Positions 8,478-16,634 of a stretch of DNA of 64,000 nt are shown one piece after another. The notes beneath the pieces were generated by a model. That model searched no databases and had not been told where the DNA came from. It saw nothing but the letters and a program-made list of their open reading frames with translations. A program made the translations under genes and the position numbers. Positions within the stretch are counted from its first letter, which is position 1, and every line of letters starts with the position of its first letter. The DNA comes from an uncultured Rubrobacteraceae bacterium (lineage in GTDB: Bacteria; Actinomycetota; Rubrobacteria; Rubrobacterales; Rubrobacteraceae), in assembly GCA_902806065.1 (NCBI GenBank), contig CADCVE010000007.1:1-64000 (forward strand). The letters run 5' to 3'.

Positions 8478-9167
8478 TTGCGCTACGATGCTGTTTTCCT
8501 CGACGTTGACAAGACGCTCCTGTGGGTGGACGTGGACATTGAAGGATACGTCGCGGACCTCGCGCCTTACGCTACCAACGGGTCTCTGACCGTGGAGCAG
8601 GCCGAAGGGCCGGTCTGGGAGGGCATGCGCGAGCACATAAACCAGAACATCAACTATCCGACCGAGGAGGAACTCGCGAAGTTCCGGCGAGAGAATGCCC
8701 GCAATACCGCTGACTCTCTGGGTATCGACGCCCCGACCGAGATAATGGCCGAGGTATTGGAACGGAGGCTACTCTTCAACCCCTACCCGGAATCCGAAGG
8801 GGTGATGGAGGAGCTGACATGCATGCAACTCCCACTCTACGTGGTCTCTAACTGGGACGTGGGGCTGGTGGGCGTACTAGAGAGCCTTGGCTGGACGCGC
8901 TACTTTAGCGGTATTGTGGCCTCGGCTTCGGTCGGCTCCGAGAAGCCAGAGCAGGCCATATTCGAGGAAGCGCTGCTGATAGCGGATCTCGTGAAGCGGC
9001 GCGACCGGGTCGTACACGTTGGCAATGACCCCATCTCCGACGTCCACGGCGCCGCCTCTTGCGGCATCGACGCCGTCCTCATCGACCGCGAGGGCGGCCT
9101 CGAAGCACCGGAGGCGGTAACTACCCTCCCTGATCTGCGCGGGTTACCGGCGTTCGTGAGAGGATAG
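8478..9167 (+). CDS. HAD-superfamily hydrolase
   Basis: Haloacid-dehalogenase-type phosphatase (229 residues). Motif I is FLDVDKTLL (nucleophile Asp and acid Asp), motif II is VVSNWD (Ser), motif III contains [12 protein letters not shown] (Lys), and motif IV is [14 protein letters not shown] (Asp pair). The cap inserts between motifs I and II (residues about 20-100), as in subclass C1. Start TTG 8478 is preceded by GGAGAGG with 8-base spacing and places motif I at the N terminus as expected. It ends 4 bases before folE, so the two are likely coupled. Confidence 0.87.
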   Translation: MRYDAVFLDVDKTLLWVDVDIEGYVADLAPYATNGSLTVEQAEGPVWEGMREHINQNINYPTEEELAKFRRENARNTADSLGIDAPTEIMAEVLERRLLFNPYPESEGVMEELTCMQLPLYVVSNWDVGLVGVLESLGWTRYFSGIVASASVGSEKPEQAIFEEALLIADLVKRRDRVVHVGNDPISDVHGAASCGIDAVLIDREGGLEAPEAVTTLPDLRGLPAFVRG

Positions 9168-9171
9168 AGGC

Positions 9172-9771
9172 GTGGTGGACGAGCAGCACGATGCGCAGAA
9201 CGAGGCCCGGCAGCGCATAGCGCGAGCGGTACGCGAGATCCTCCTCGCTGTAGGCGAGGACCCGGATAGAGACGGGCTACTAGAGACCCCGGAGCGCGTT
9301 GCTGACGCCTTTACGCAGCTCTTCTCCGGTCTACACGAAGACCCCGCTCGTCACCTCGAAGGTGGCTTCGCCGAAGGGGCGCGCGACCTCGTTCTCATCC
9401 GCGACCTGCCGGTTGCGAGTGTCTGTGAACATCATCTACTTCCCTTCGCAGGCAAGGCCCATGTCGGGTACATGCCGGACGGTCGGTTGGCGGGTTTCTC
9501 GGAGCTTGCGCGGGTGGTGGACGGCTACGCGCGGCGGCCCCAGATCCAGGAGCGTCTTACGGCGCAGGTGGCTGATGCTCTCCTCCATGGGCTGGACGCT
9601 TCAGGCGCGATCGTGGTAGTAGAGGCAACGCATACGTGTATGGTGATGCGCCACGCGGAGACGACCGGCAGCACCGCGGTTACTTATGCCGCGCGTGGGG
9701 TCTTCGAGGAGGATTCAGGACACCGGGCAGAGGTGCTCGCCCTGATGTTGCGGGGCATGGCGAGCAACTAA
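9172..9771 (+). CDS. folE: GTP cyclohydrolase I
   Basis: Converts GTP to 7,8-dihydroneopterin triphosphate, the first step of tetrahydrofolate and pterin synthesis. The 199-residue protein has the family's zinc ligands: Cys85 and His88 in SVCEHH and Cys156 in HTCMVMR. It also has the [12 protein letters not shown] strand and [14 protein letters not shown]. The usual RG after MVMR is replaced by [11 protein letters not shown], a modest deviation. Start GTG 9172 with an AGAGGATAGAGG leader, four bases after the HAD gene; the preceding phosphatase is a candidate for a later dephosphorylation step of the pathway. Convergent with the transporter operon, 10 bases away. Confidence 0.93.
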   Translation: MVDEQHDAQNEARQRIARAVREILLAVGEDPDRDGLLETPERVADAFTQLFSGLHEDPARHLEGGFAEGARDLVLIRDLPVASVCEHHLLPFAGKAHVGYMPDGRLAGFSELARVVDGYARRPQIQERLTAQVADALLHGLDASGAIVVVEATHTCMVMRHAETTGSTAVTYAARGVFEEDSGHRAEVLALMLRGMASN

Positions 9772-9781
9772 CCGGGCTGCG

Positions 9782-10846
9782 TCAGGGCTTCGGGAAGACG
9801 AGCGCGGGTCCCTGGACCTCGACGGCGACGCGTTCGCCGGGCTTGAAGCCGGGTCCGCCGCCGAGCCGGGAGCATAGTACCGGGCCGGAGTCCAGGCGCA
9901 GCTTTACGAGCTGGTCGTGGCCGTAGAACTCCCGGGCGAGCACCGTAGCCCAGACTCCGGGGCCGGTATCTTCCTCATGGGACAGGGTCCGGAGGCTCAG
10001 AGCCTCGGGGCGGAGCATGGCTTCCACGTTGCCGGCGCAGTCGCCGCAGGCCAGGACGTTGCCGAGGGCGCACCGGAGACGGCCGTCCTCAGCGGTACCG
10101 GGCACGAAGTTGGCTTCGCCGACGAACTCGGCGACCGCGCGGTTCGCCGGGCGGTAGTAAAGGTCCTCGGGTGGAGCGGCCTGGACTATAGTTCCGTCAA
10201 ACATGACCGCGACCTCGTCGGCGAGGCTCAGGGCCTCGGCCTGGTCGTGGGTGACGAAGACGGCGGTAACACCGGCGGCGTTGAGGATCTCACGCATCTC
10301 CAGACGCACCTCCGCCCGCAACGCGGCATCGAGGTTACTGAACGGCTCATCGAGGAGGATGACGGCGGGCTCCGGCGCGAGAGCGCGAGCTATCGCCACT
10401 CGCTGCTGCTGACCACCGGAGAGTTCGTGCGGCATCCGGTCCTCGAGCCCGTCCAACCGGGCGAGGCCGAGTACCTCCGCTACCCGTGCGTCTTTCTTCT
10501 TGCCCCGCATGACGCCCTTGAGCCCGTAGGCGACGTTCTGGGCCACCGTCATGTGAGCGAAGAGGGCGTAGTCCTGGAAGACCATACCGGCCTGCCTTTT
10601 CTCGGGCGATATGTCGGCGCGGCGCGGGAGGCCCCCGGCGACTATGCGGCCGTCTATCTCGATCTCACCCGCGTCCGGCGACTCGAAGCCGGCGAGCAGA
10701 CGCAGGGTGGTCGTCTTGCCACACCCGGAGGGGCCGAGCAAGGCGAGTATCTTCCCGCGCGCGAGTTCCAGGTTCAGCCCGCGCACGGCCTCGACTCCCC
10801 CGAAGCTCTTGCTCACGCCGGAGAGCCGTATCATCGGGCCTTCCAT
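9782..10846 (-). CDS. fbpC: Ferric iron ABC transporter, ATP-binding protein
   Basis: Cytoplasmic ATPase of an FbpABC-type iron(III) importer (354 residues). Walker A GPSGCGKTT (38-46), Q-loop FQDYALF, signature LSGGQ (142-146), Walker B VILLDEP (162-168) and switch His in VTHDQAEAL are all intact. A C-terminal TOBE-like regulatory domain follows (about 240-354). Its ATG shares one base with the permease stop (TAATG), so the genes are translationally coupled. The gene order solute-binding protein, permease, ATPase together with the upstream Fur box supports iron as substrate; other metals or anions are formally possible. Confidence 0.88.
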   Translation of the reverse strand: MEGPMIRLSGVSKSFGGVEAVRGLNLELARGKILALLGPSGCGKTTTLRLLAGFESPDAGEIEIDGRIVAGGLPRRADISPEKRQAGMVFQDYALFAHMTVAQNVAYGLKGVMRGKKKDARVAEVLGLARLDGLEDRMPHELSGGQQQRVAIARALAPEPAVILLDEPFSNLDAALRAEVRLEMREILNAAGVTAVFVTHDQAEALSLADEVAVMFDGTIVQAAPPEDLYYRPANRAVAEFVGEANFVPGTAEDGRLRCALGNVLACGDCAGNVEAMLRPEALSLRTLSHEEDTGPGVWATVLAREFYGHDQLVKLRLDSGPVLCSRLGGGPGFKPGERVAVEVQGPALVFPKP

Positions 10847-12516
10847 TACCGCGCTCGCTCCCGAACGACGAGCAGGTACATCGGTAGTACGGAGACGGCT
10901 ATAAGGAGCAGCGCCGGGGCCGCGGCCCGGGCATAGAAGGCCTCGGAGGTCGCGGTCCAGATGCTGGTCGCTAAAGTGTCGAAACCTAGCGGGGCCAGCA
11001 GTAAGGTTGCGGGTAGCTCTTTCATGGTCGTCAGGAATACTAACGCAGCACCGGCAAGTATGCCGGAAGACGCCAGCGGTGCCGTGACCGTGCGCAATAC
11101 TTCCAGGGGACTCCTACCGAGACCTCGCGCCGCCTCCTCTACGCTCGGGCGCACCTGCAGAAGCGCCGCTCGCGTCGCCCCCACGGCCTGCGGCAGAAAG
11201 TGGACCGCGTAGGCGAACACGAGTAGCACCAGGGTTCCGTAGAGCCCCGGCGCGAAGTTAGATCCGAAGAAAACCAGCGCGAGGGCCAGCACGATCCCCG
11301 GCAGCGCGTACCCCAGATACGAGAGCCGCTCGACGAAGCTCGCCAATCTCCCCCCAAACCGAACGGCCAATATCGCTACCGGCAGGGCGCCCAGGGCCGC
11401 GACCCCCGCCGCCAAAGCCGAGACGTACACGGAGTTGAAGGCCGCTCCCCAGAGCAGGCGCAGCGGCTCGCCCGCCGCGACGCCGCGTGTCAGCCAGAAT
11501 ACGAGCACCCCGACCGGCAACACCAGCGCCAATAACACCACGGTCCCGCATAACAATACGGCCGGCCACCGCCAGCGTCCGAGGGTAACGACGGTCCCGC
11601 CACGAGGATGGCGCCCCGAGAAGCTCTGGTGGTAGCGTGCCCTGCCGCGGGTGCGGGCTTCGAGCGCCAGGATCGCCGCGGTCAGGGCGACGAGCATCAG
11701 CGCCAGGATAGCGGCCGGGGTGCGGTCGAAGGCGGATCGGTACTGAGTGTAGATCTCACGGGAGAACGAATCGAACTGGAGTAGCGAGACGGCCCCGAAG
11801 TCGCTCAATGCATACAGCGCCACCAGCAGCGCCCCGGCAACGATGGCGGGTCTGAGCTGCGGTAACGTAACCCGGAAGAACGTCGCCCAGCCCCCGCTGC
11901 CCAGAGACCGCGCCGCCTCCTCCAGCGCCGGGTCCATGCCGCGTAATGCGCCCCGAACCGTCAAAAAGACGTAGGGGTAGGAGAAGAGCGTAAGGGCCAG
12001 AGCCGCGCCGGGGAGGCCGTAGATCTCCGGCAGTCTCTCGACCCCCAGGGGTGCGAGCGCCCCCTGAAAAAACCCTCTCGGGCCGAACATGCTCACCAGC
12101 ACCAGCCCCCCGACGTAGGACGGGACGACGAGCGGCAGCGCCGCGAGTACGGCCCATGCCCGCCGCCCCGGCAGATCCGTACGCGCCGTGAGCCACGCCA
12201 GCGGCACCGCCACCACGACCGATGCCGCTGTCACCACCGTTGCCAACGCTACGCTTCTGAGGAGGACGGCGAACGTCTTGCCTCGCAGTGCCACCTCGAA
12301 GAACTCTCCCCAACCGTTCTCCAACGACCTCAAGACCAGATATGCCAGCGGTAACGCCATCGCTGCCGCGACCAGTAGGGCGGGGACCAACACCACCAGC
12401 GGCGGCCGGCCACCCTTTCCCCGGCGAGGCTTCGCGCTCGCCCCGGAGGGACCTCCAGAGAGACCTCCAGAGGGGCCTGTAGAGCCCTTGGAGTTGGTAG
12501 GGCCGGTGGAGATCAA
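10846..12516 (-). CDS. fbpB: Ferric iron ABC transporter, fused two-module permease
   Basis: Integral membrane permease of 556 residues with two homologous modules of about six helices each, as usual for FbpB. Each module carries an EAA loop contacting the ATPase: EEAARSLGSGGWATFFRVTL in the first and EEAARGLGRSPLEVLRTVTA in the second. A Gly/Ser/Pro-rich, presumably disordered cytoplasmic N terminus of about 35 residues precedes the first helix (PLVVLVPALLVAAAMALPLA). It starts one base after the binding-protein stop codon and overlaps the ATPase gene by one base. Confidence 0.9.
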   Translation of the reverse strand: MISTGPTNSKGSTGPSGGLSGGPSGASAKPRRGKGGRPPLVVLVPALLVAAAMALPLAYLVLRSLENGWGEFFEVALRGKTFAVLLRSVALATVVTAASVVVAVPLAWLTARTDLPGRRAWAVLAALPLVVPSYVGGLVLVSMFGPRGFFQGALAPLGVERLPEIYGLPGAALALTLFSYPYVFLTVRGALRGMDPALEEAARSLGSGGWATFFRVTLPQLRPAIVAGALLVALYALSDFGAVSLLQFDSFSREIYTQYRSAFDRTPAAILALMLVALTAAILALEARTRGRARYHQSFSGRHPRGGTVVTLGRWRWPAVLLCGTVVLLALVLPVGVLVFWLTRGVAAGEPLRLLWGAAFNSVYVSALAAGVAALGALPVAILAVRFGGRLASFVERLSYLGYALPGIVLALALVFFGSNFAPGLYGTLVLLVFAYAVHFLPQAVGATRAALLQVRPSVEEAARGLGRSPLEVLRTVTAPLASSGILAGAALVFLTTMKELPATLLLAPLGFDTLATSIWTATSEAFYARAAAPALLLIAVSVLPMYLLVVRERAR

Positions 12517-12517
12517 A

Positions 12518-13705
12518 CTAGAGAACCCCCGTCTCCCGCAGCAGGTCGAGGGTCCCCTCTAGGTCGTCGAGGTTGCCGAGGTCGACGTCCGGCGTCTGTA
12601 TCTCCGAAAGTGGCACGAGTCCCTCATTGATAGGGACGCCTTCGATGAGCGGGTACTCGAAGGTCTCGTTGGCGAAGTAGCTTTGGGCCTCCTCGGAGAG
12701 CATGAATTGCAGAAACTCCTCGGCCGCGGGCGTGTTGTCGGCCGTGTTCAAAATACCAATCCCCGCGACGTTTACTAGCGATCCAGGGTCGCCGTTCTGG
12801 AAAAAGTAGTTGGCCGCAGGCACGTTCCCGCCGCTCTCTTCCTGGAGCTGGAACAGGTAGTAATGGTTCACGAAGCCGACCTCTATCTCGCCGGAGGTCA
12901 CGCCCTCCAGGACTGCGAGGTTGTTGTCATACCTGCGCGGGTCATTCGCCTGGACGCCTTCCAACCACTCGCGTGCCGCGTCTTCACCCTCGATCACCCG
13001 GAGGGCGGTAACGAACGCCTGGAACGAGCCGTTCGTCGGGGCCCAGCCGATCCTGCCGCTCCACTGAGGGTCGGTAAACTCGAGGATAGAGCCTGGTAGA
13101 TCCGCTTCGCTCAAAGCCTCCGTGTTGTACGCCGCGACCCGCGCCCGTCCCGAGACGCCGACCCACTCCCCGTTGGGGTCCCTGAACCGCTCTTCGACCT
13201 GGCTCAGAGCTTCCTCCGGCAACGGACTCAGGATCCCCTCATTGGTCAGGGCTCCCAGGGCACCGGCATCTTGAGAGAAGAACACGTCCGCCGGGCTGTT
13301 CTGGCCCTCCTCCAGGATGGTCGCGGCAAGCTCCGCCGTGTCCCCGTAGCGCACCTCTACATCCACGCCGCTCTGCTCTTCGAACCGCTCGATGATCGGG
13401 CCGACGAGCTCCTCGTTGCGGCCGGAGTACACGACCAACCCCTCACCCGATGCCTCACCCGATGCGGAACCGCCACCGGAAGCGGAACCGCCACCGGAAG
13501 CGGAGCCTCCACTCACAGTAGTCTCTCCACCGGAAGCAGAGCCTCCACTAGATGTGGTCTCTCCGCTCGATGTTGAGCCGCCGGAAGCGGAGCCACCGCC
13601 ACTCTGCTCCTCCTGGCCACCGCATCCGGCGGCCAGGAACGCCGCCAGCACGACTAGCAGAATGATCGAGGCGCTGGGGAGCCGGTGCAAAAATCTATAA
13701 CTCAT
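12518..13705 (-). CDS. fbpA: Ferric iron ABC transporter, substrate-binding lipoprotein
   Basis: Membrane-anchored iron-binding protein (395 residues). Signal with lipobox AAGC (Cys28), then about 60 residues of Ser-Ala-Ser-Gly-Gly repeats with Thr-rich variants, then the type-II periplasmic binding fold beginning LVVYSGRNEELVGPII. Family blocks include DVFFSQDAGALGAL, GVSGRARVAAYN, and VGFVNHYYLF with the two adjacent tyrosines that coordinate iron in FbpA proteins. The flexible linker would hold the binding domain away from the membrane. It begins immediately after the stop codon of the P19-like gene (TAGATG), so it lies in the same operon under the Fur box at 14432. Confidence 0.9.
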   Translation of the reverse strand: MSYRFLHRLPSASIILLVVLAAFLAAGCGGQEEQSGGGSASGGSTSSGETTSSGGSASGGETTVSGGSASGGGSASGGGSASGEASGEGLVVYSGRNEELVGPIIERFEEQSGVDVEVRYGDTAELAATILEEGQNSPADVFFSQDAGALGALTNEGILSPLPEEALSQVEERFRDPNGEWVGVSGRARVAAYNTEALSEADLPGSILEFTDPQWSGRIGWAPTNGSFQAFVTALRVIEGEDAAREWLEGVQANDPRRYDNNLAVLEGVTSGEIEVGFVNHYYLFQLQEESGGNVPAANYFFQNGDPGSLVNVAGIGILNTADNTPAAEEFLQFMLSEEAQSYFANETFEYPLIEGVPINEGLVPLSEIQTPDVDLGNLDDLEGTLDLLRETGVL

Positions 13706-14362
13706 CTATTCTCCCTCTATGTTTATCTCTACGTTGTCGAACTCGGTGGTAACGGCCTCCGTGAAGACCTTGCCTTCGTTCTCCTCGGTCTCGTGGCGCC
13801 GGAAGCTCGGTGGGTTCAACTCGGCCTTCAGAGTATAGGCGCCGCTCTCGGGGAGGCTAAAGTTGTTGGCGTAGTGGTAGAACTCGCCCCGGTAAAACTC
13901 CAGGGGCTTGCTCTCGATCTCCTCGCCGGACTCATCCAAAATGGTGAGGTTGATCTGCATTCCCGGCACCAGCAGACCACTCTCCGCCTCGAACGGCAGT
14001 ATCTCTATATGGTTGGTCTCCCCCCCGGACGGCCCCCGCCACTGCAAAACCGTCGGGTCCCCGTCCCACCAGCCCTCAGCTGGCTCCACGATGTACCCGA
14101 CCCGGTACTCGCCGGCCTCCTGCTCTCCACCCTCCGCCTCTATCTCCTCTTGCGCTATACCGTAAGAGTCCGTGACCCCCTGAAAATCCGAATCCCCACC
14201 GGTCTTCTCCTGCCCTCCGCCCGACGCGGATCCTCCACCCGATGCAGACCCCCCGCCGGTCTTCTCCTGCCCCGAAGCCCTCTGCTCATATCCCAGAGCT
14301 GCGAGCATCCCAACTACGAGCAGCGCCAGGACCCCCAACGATATCCGCCACGATAGAGACAT
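13706..14362 (-). CDS. P19/Tp34-like iron-associated secreted protein
   Basis: Exported protein of 218 residues that I place, with moderate confidence, in the P19/Tpd iron-transport family (Pfam Iron_transport). There is an N-terminal membrane segment (residues 7-24), a linker of two EKTGG blocks around GGGSASGGG repeats, then an immunoglobulin-like beta domain. Matching blocks are NHIEILPFEAESGLLVPGM, the FYHYANNFSLPESGAYTLKA strand pair, and PSFRRHETEE with the conserved terminal His. It is the first gene of the iron transporter operon. In known P19 systems the protein works with an FTR1-type permease; here it precedes an ABC system instead. Confidence 0.7.
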   Translation of the reverse strand: MSLSWRISLGVLALLVVGMLAALGYEQRASGQEKTGGGSASGGGSASGGGQEKTGGDSDFQGVTDSYGIAQEEIEAEGGEQEAGEYRVGYIVEPAEGWWDGDPTVLQWRGPSGGETNHIEILPFEAESGLLVPGMQINLTILDESGEEIESKPLEFYRGEFYHYANNFSLPESGAYTLKAELNPPSFRRHETEENEGKVFTEAVTTEFDNVEINIEGE

Positions 14363-14431
14363 CTTTTCCTTTCGAGACTAGGCCCGGAACTTGGTGGACG
14401 TACCGTCCAGAGTCCCATGAGGTTTACTATT

Positions 14432-14444
14432 AATGATTATCATT
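14432..14444 (-). promoter_or_regulatory. Fur box upstream of the iron transport operon
   Basis: Perfect 6-1-6 inverted repeat AATGAT-T-ATCATT, a close match to the Fur consensus, 70 bases upstream of the P19-like gene. A Fur protein is encoded in the window at 52515. Iron-dependent repression of the 14362-9782 operon is the natural reading. The rest of 14363-14652 holds no gene I can support. Confidence 0.75.
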
Positions 14445-14652
14445 TGCAGCAATCATACCTGGCTAAGTTACTCTACTGTGTGAAGTGGGTCAAGCGAGGG
14501 AAGGGCTGAGTGTGAGCTAGATCAAAGGGACGGGTGGCCGAGCGCTGGTACGGTAGTTAGCGGTTCTTGTTGAGCGTGAGCGAAGGGTGGTTCGCTGGAG
14601 TCGAAGCGCGACAGAACGGTGAGAGACAGCGGTGGGCAGGGGTAAGGGAGGC

Positions 14653-15054
14653 TTAATTGAGGCTTGCGAAGCCTTGCTGTAGCGCTGTCCAGGGCATACC
14701 TAGTGAGGGTAGAGGAGCGGCATCCGCTAAACGTTGCCGGGCCTTGGTAGATAGTCGACAAAACTCTTTGAACTCCTCGGGGGAAAGCCAGAGAGTAAGG
14801 CTACCGTGAGAGAGCATGATCTGTCCCATCGGGCATCTGAAGGCGCGTCCGCAAGAATGCACGGCTAGCTCGCCGCATCGAGCGGCGCATTGCGCAGCGT
14901 CCGTCACAAGGCTAACGAGGTCTAAGAATTCACTCTGCGCCATCCTGACACTCAATGGCCCCCAGAACAGGTGGATGCCTCCGTCTTGATCGCGCAAAAT
15001 GCGACTGCGCGAGTTGTAAAAAGCCAGTACCGTTGCTGGAACTCTTGAATCCAT
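14653..15054 (-). CDS. Hypothetical protein with internal duplication, Fur-box linked
   Basis: A 133-residue cytoplasmic protein of unknown function. It contains two similar halves: GGIHLFWGPLSVRMAQSEF then LDLVSLVTDAA, and GQIMLSHGSLTLWLSPEEF then KEFCRLSTKA. Each is a beta-hairpin with the pattern G-x-L-x-(V/L) followed by an (S/P)-E-F helix. Four cysteines cluster between the halves (residues about 55-69), which could bind metal. Start ATG 15054; a Fur-like sequence (15086-15098) lies 32 bases upstream. Being between an iron transporter and ferritin suggests an iron-related role, which is inference only. Confidence 0.65.
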   Translation of the reverse strand: MDSRVPATVLAFYNSRSRILRDQDGGIHLFWGPLSVRMAQSEFLDLVSLVTDAAQCAARCGELAVHSCGRAFRCPMGQIMLSHGSLTLWLSPEEFKEFCRLSTKARQRLADAAPLPSLGMPWTALQQGFASLN

Positions 15055-15085
15055 CTATCGTTTACTCGTTTCCTGGTCCGCCAAC

Positions 15086-15098
15086 AACGAGAATCATT
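15086..15098 (-). promoter_or_regulatory. Fur-like box upstream of the 133-residue protein gene
   Basis: AACGAG-A-ATCATT on the plus strand: the same 6-1-6 layout as the box at 14432 with two mismatches in one half. A second GAATCAT copy follows at 15102. Weaker than the other boxes. Confidence 0.45.
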
Positions 15099-15262
15099 TG
15101 CGAATCATCATAATCCACCACGCTCCTCGAAGGCAAACTCTGTTGCCGGGAATGCGCGAGAGTAGTAGTTAAGAGGCAGAATTAGCGTAGAGGGGAGCCG
15201 AGACAAGTCATAGTTGCCCCCCTTTGCAACTGAGGAGATTGTCTGGCAGGTGGACGGTTCCT

Positions 15263-15769
15263 CTACCGCTCGCCCATCTCCTTGTCCAGCAGAAGTAGGG
15301 CGGCGCTGTCCTCGCCTGCCATCCTCAACCTCTCGACGATCTCGGTGGCGGAGCTTTCTTCTTCGACTTGCTCTGCGACGAACCAGTTCAGCAAGACTTG
15401 CACCGGGTAGTCTTTCTCCTGGACTGAGAGGTCGTAGAGCTGGTGGATGTGGGAAGTTATCTCTTTTTCGTGCTCCAGGGCTTGCTCGAAGGTGTCGAGC
15501 GGCGAACGGAAGGTATAGGGAGGCTGGTCTATACTCAGGAGCTGCACGTGCTCTCCGCGATCCAGCAAGAAATCGAAGAACTTCATGGCGTGCTCCCTCT
15601 CCTCCTCGCTTTGTTTCCGCATCCAGTGAGCGAACCCGGAGAGATTGGCTACCTTGAAGGAGCCTGCCATCGAAAGATACAAATAAGACGAGTAGAGCTC
15701 GTGCTTGATCTGCTCGCTTATCGCATCCCTTACAGCCCCCTTCATGGGCGTCTGCGCATTCTCGTCCAC
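15263..15769 (-). CDS. ftnA: Ferritin
   Basis: Iron-storage ferritin of the bacterial FtnA type (168 residues), which would assemble into a 24-subunit shell that oxidises and stores iron. Ferroxidase ligands are visible in order: HELYSSYLYLSMA (Glu), EEREHAMKFFDFL (Glu and His), LEHEKEITSHI (Glu) and EQVEEESS (Glu). GTG 15769 is chosen because AGAGGAAGG precedes it by 5 bases and the resulting length is typical; the frame is open 23 codons further upstream but without conserved sequence. No Fur box stands directly in front. The 15770-16051 interval holds no gene I can support. Confidence 0.92.
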   Translation of the reverse strand: MDENAQTPMKGAVRDAISEQIKHELYSSYLYLSMAGSFKVANLSGFAHWMRKQSEEEREHAMKFFDFLLDRGEHVQLLSIDQPPYTFRSPLDTFEQALEHEKEITSHIHQLYDLSVQEKDYPVQVLLNWFVAEQVEEESSATEIVERLRMAGEDSAALLLLDKEMGER

Positions 15770-16051
15770 AATGCCTTCCTCTTCATCTTTGAATGTTATT
15801 TGTGTTGCTTTGCTAAGTATACAGGCCCTGAAGCGCAATGCCGGTAGACGAGCTCGTGTTACGCAGGGAGCCTCCTCAGCTTAGCCAGGATTCCGTATGA
15901 CGAGAGTTTCTGCAATTGTCTTCGAGAGACAGCATCGCCCATCCGGCTGGATATTTGCAAGCTGTACTACTCTAGAATCTCAACGCCAGGACCTCAACGC
16001 GCTCTTGACGTGATCCAGGTCATGTAGTGAGTCCTGGTAGATACTTGTTAC

Positions 16052-16078
16052 TTGACAATGACAATCATTGCCAAATAA
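16052..16078 (+). promoter_or_regulatory. Promoter with overlapping Fur box
   Basis: TTGACA (16052-16057) overlaps a Fur-type repeat CAATGA-CAA-TCATTG (16056-16070), and an AAATAA -10-like sequence follows at 16073-16078. Binding of Fur would cover the -35 and the spacer. It drives the surface-protein gene starting at 16158 or slightly upstream. Confidence 0.65.
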
Positions 16079-16157
16079 GGTGAGCCCCGTTCGTAGAAAT
16101 CGGTCTGAGATTATACGTAACCTCGAGAAGGGAGACGAGAGGTCGAGGAAGGTACTG

Positions 16158-16555
16158 ATGGTGGACACTATATTGGCCGCAACGTTGTTGATCACGGCTC
16201 CGGCTCTGGCGCAGGGAGGGTCTGCCAGCGGTGGAGGATTTGCCAGCGGCGGAGGATTTGCCAGCGGCGGAGGATCTGCCCGCGGCGGCGGTTCCGCAAG
16301 CGGTGGCGGGTCTGCTTCGGGGGCTCCTGCTCCGGTTCCCTGGACGTGACTCCGGTGGTGGATACTCCTGCCGAGGAGGTTGCAGAAGAGGTTGGCGAGG
16401 AGGTTCTTGCTCCGGCCCCGGCTCCGGCTCCCAAGCAGAAAGCTGCTTCCCTCCCGACTACGGGCGGAGTCTCGCCTTTGGCGTTGGTCTCCGTAGCGAT
16501 CCTGGTTTCGGGCGCCGCGTTCGGTGTTGTCGTGCTGCGGCGGCGTAGCGCCTAG
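16158..16555 (+). pseudogene. Fur-box-linked LPXTG surface protein, apparent -1 frameshift
   Basis: Two frames fit one protein. The first begins with a signal-like segment ending TAPALA-QG, followed by repeated GGGSASGG/GGGFASGG units and APAPVP; it stops at TGA 16347. The second, in the -1 frame, continues DVTPVVDTPAEEVAEE, an Ala-Pro spacer, then LPTTGG, a hydrophobic helix and terminal RRRSA, a standard sortase anchor. Adding one C to the CCC run at 16338-16340 would restore a single frame. The N-terminal basic residues (RSRK) lie upstream of ATG 16158, so the true start may be earlier. The cause could be natural inactivation, slippage or a sequencing indel. The upstream Fur box suggests an iron-related surface role. 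Confidence 0.65.
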
Positions 16556-16634
16556 TACGCTGGACGAGAGTGTGGGGGCGAGGCGCAGAATCTTGCTCCC
16601 ACTACGTCGCTTATGTGAAAAGGAGAAGAGTCTG

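Noticed and set aside
9917-10936. 339-codon plus-strand open frame opposite fbpC
   Set aside because: Antisense shadow of an ABC ATPase with intact motifs on the other strand.
14528-14620. GGTGGCCGAGCG resembling the D-arm of a tRNA-Ser
   Set aside because: No matching T-arm with GGTTCGAAT and no acceptor stem; at most a chance similarity.
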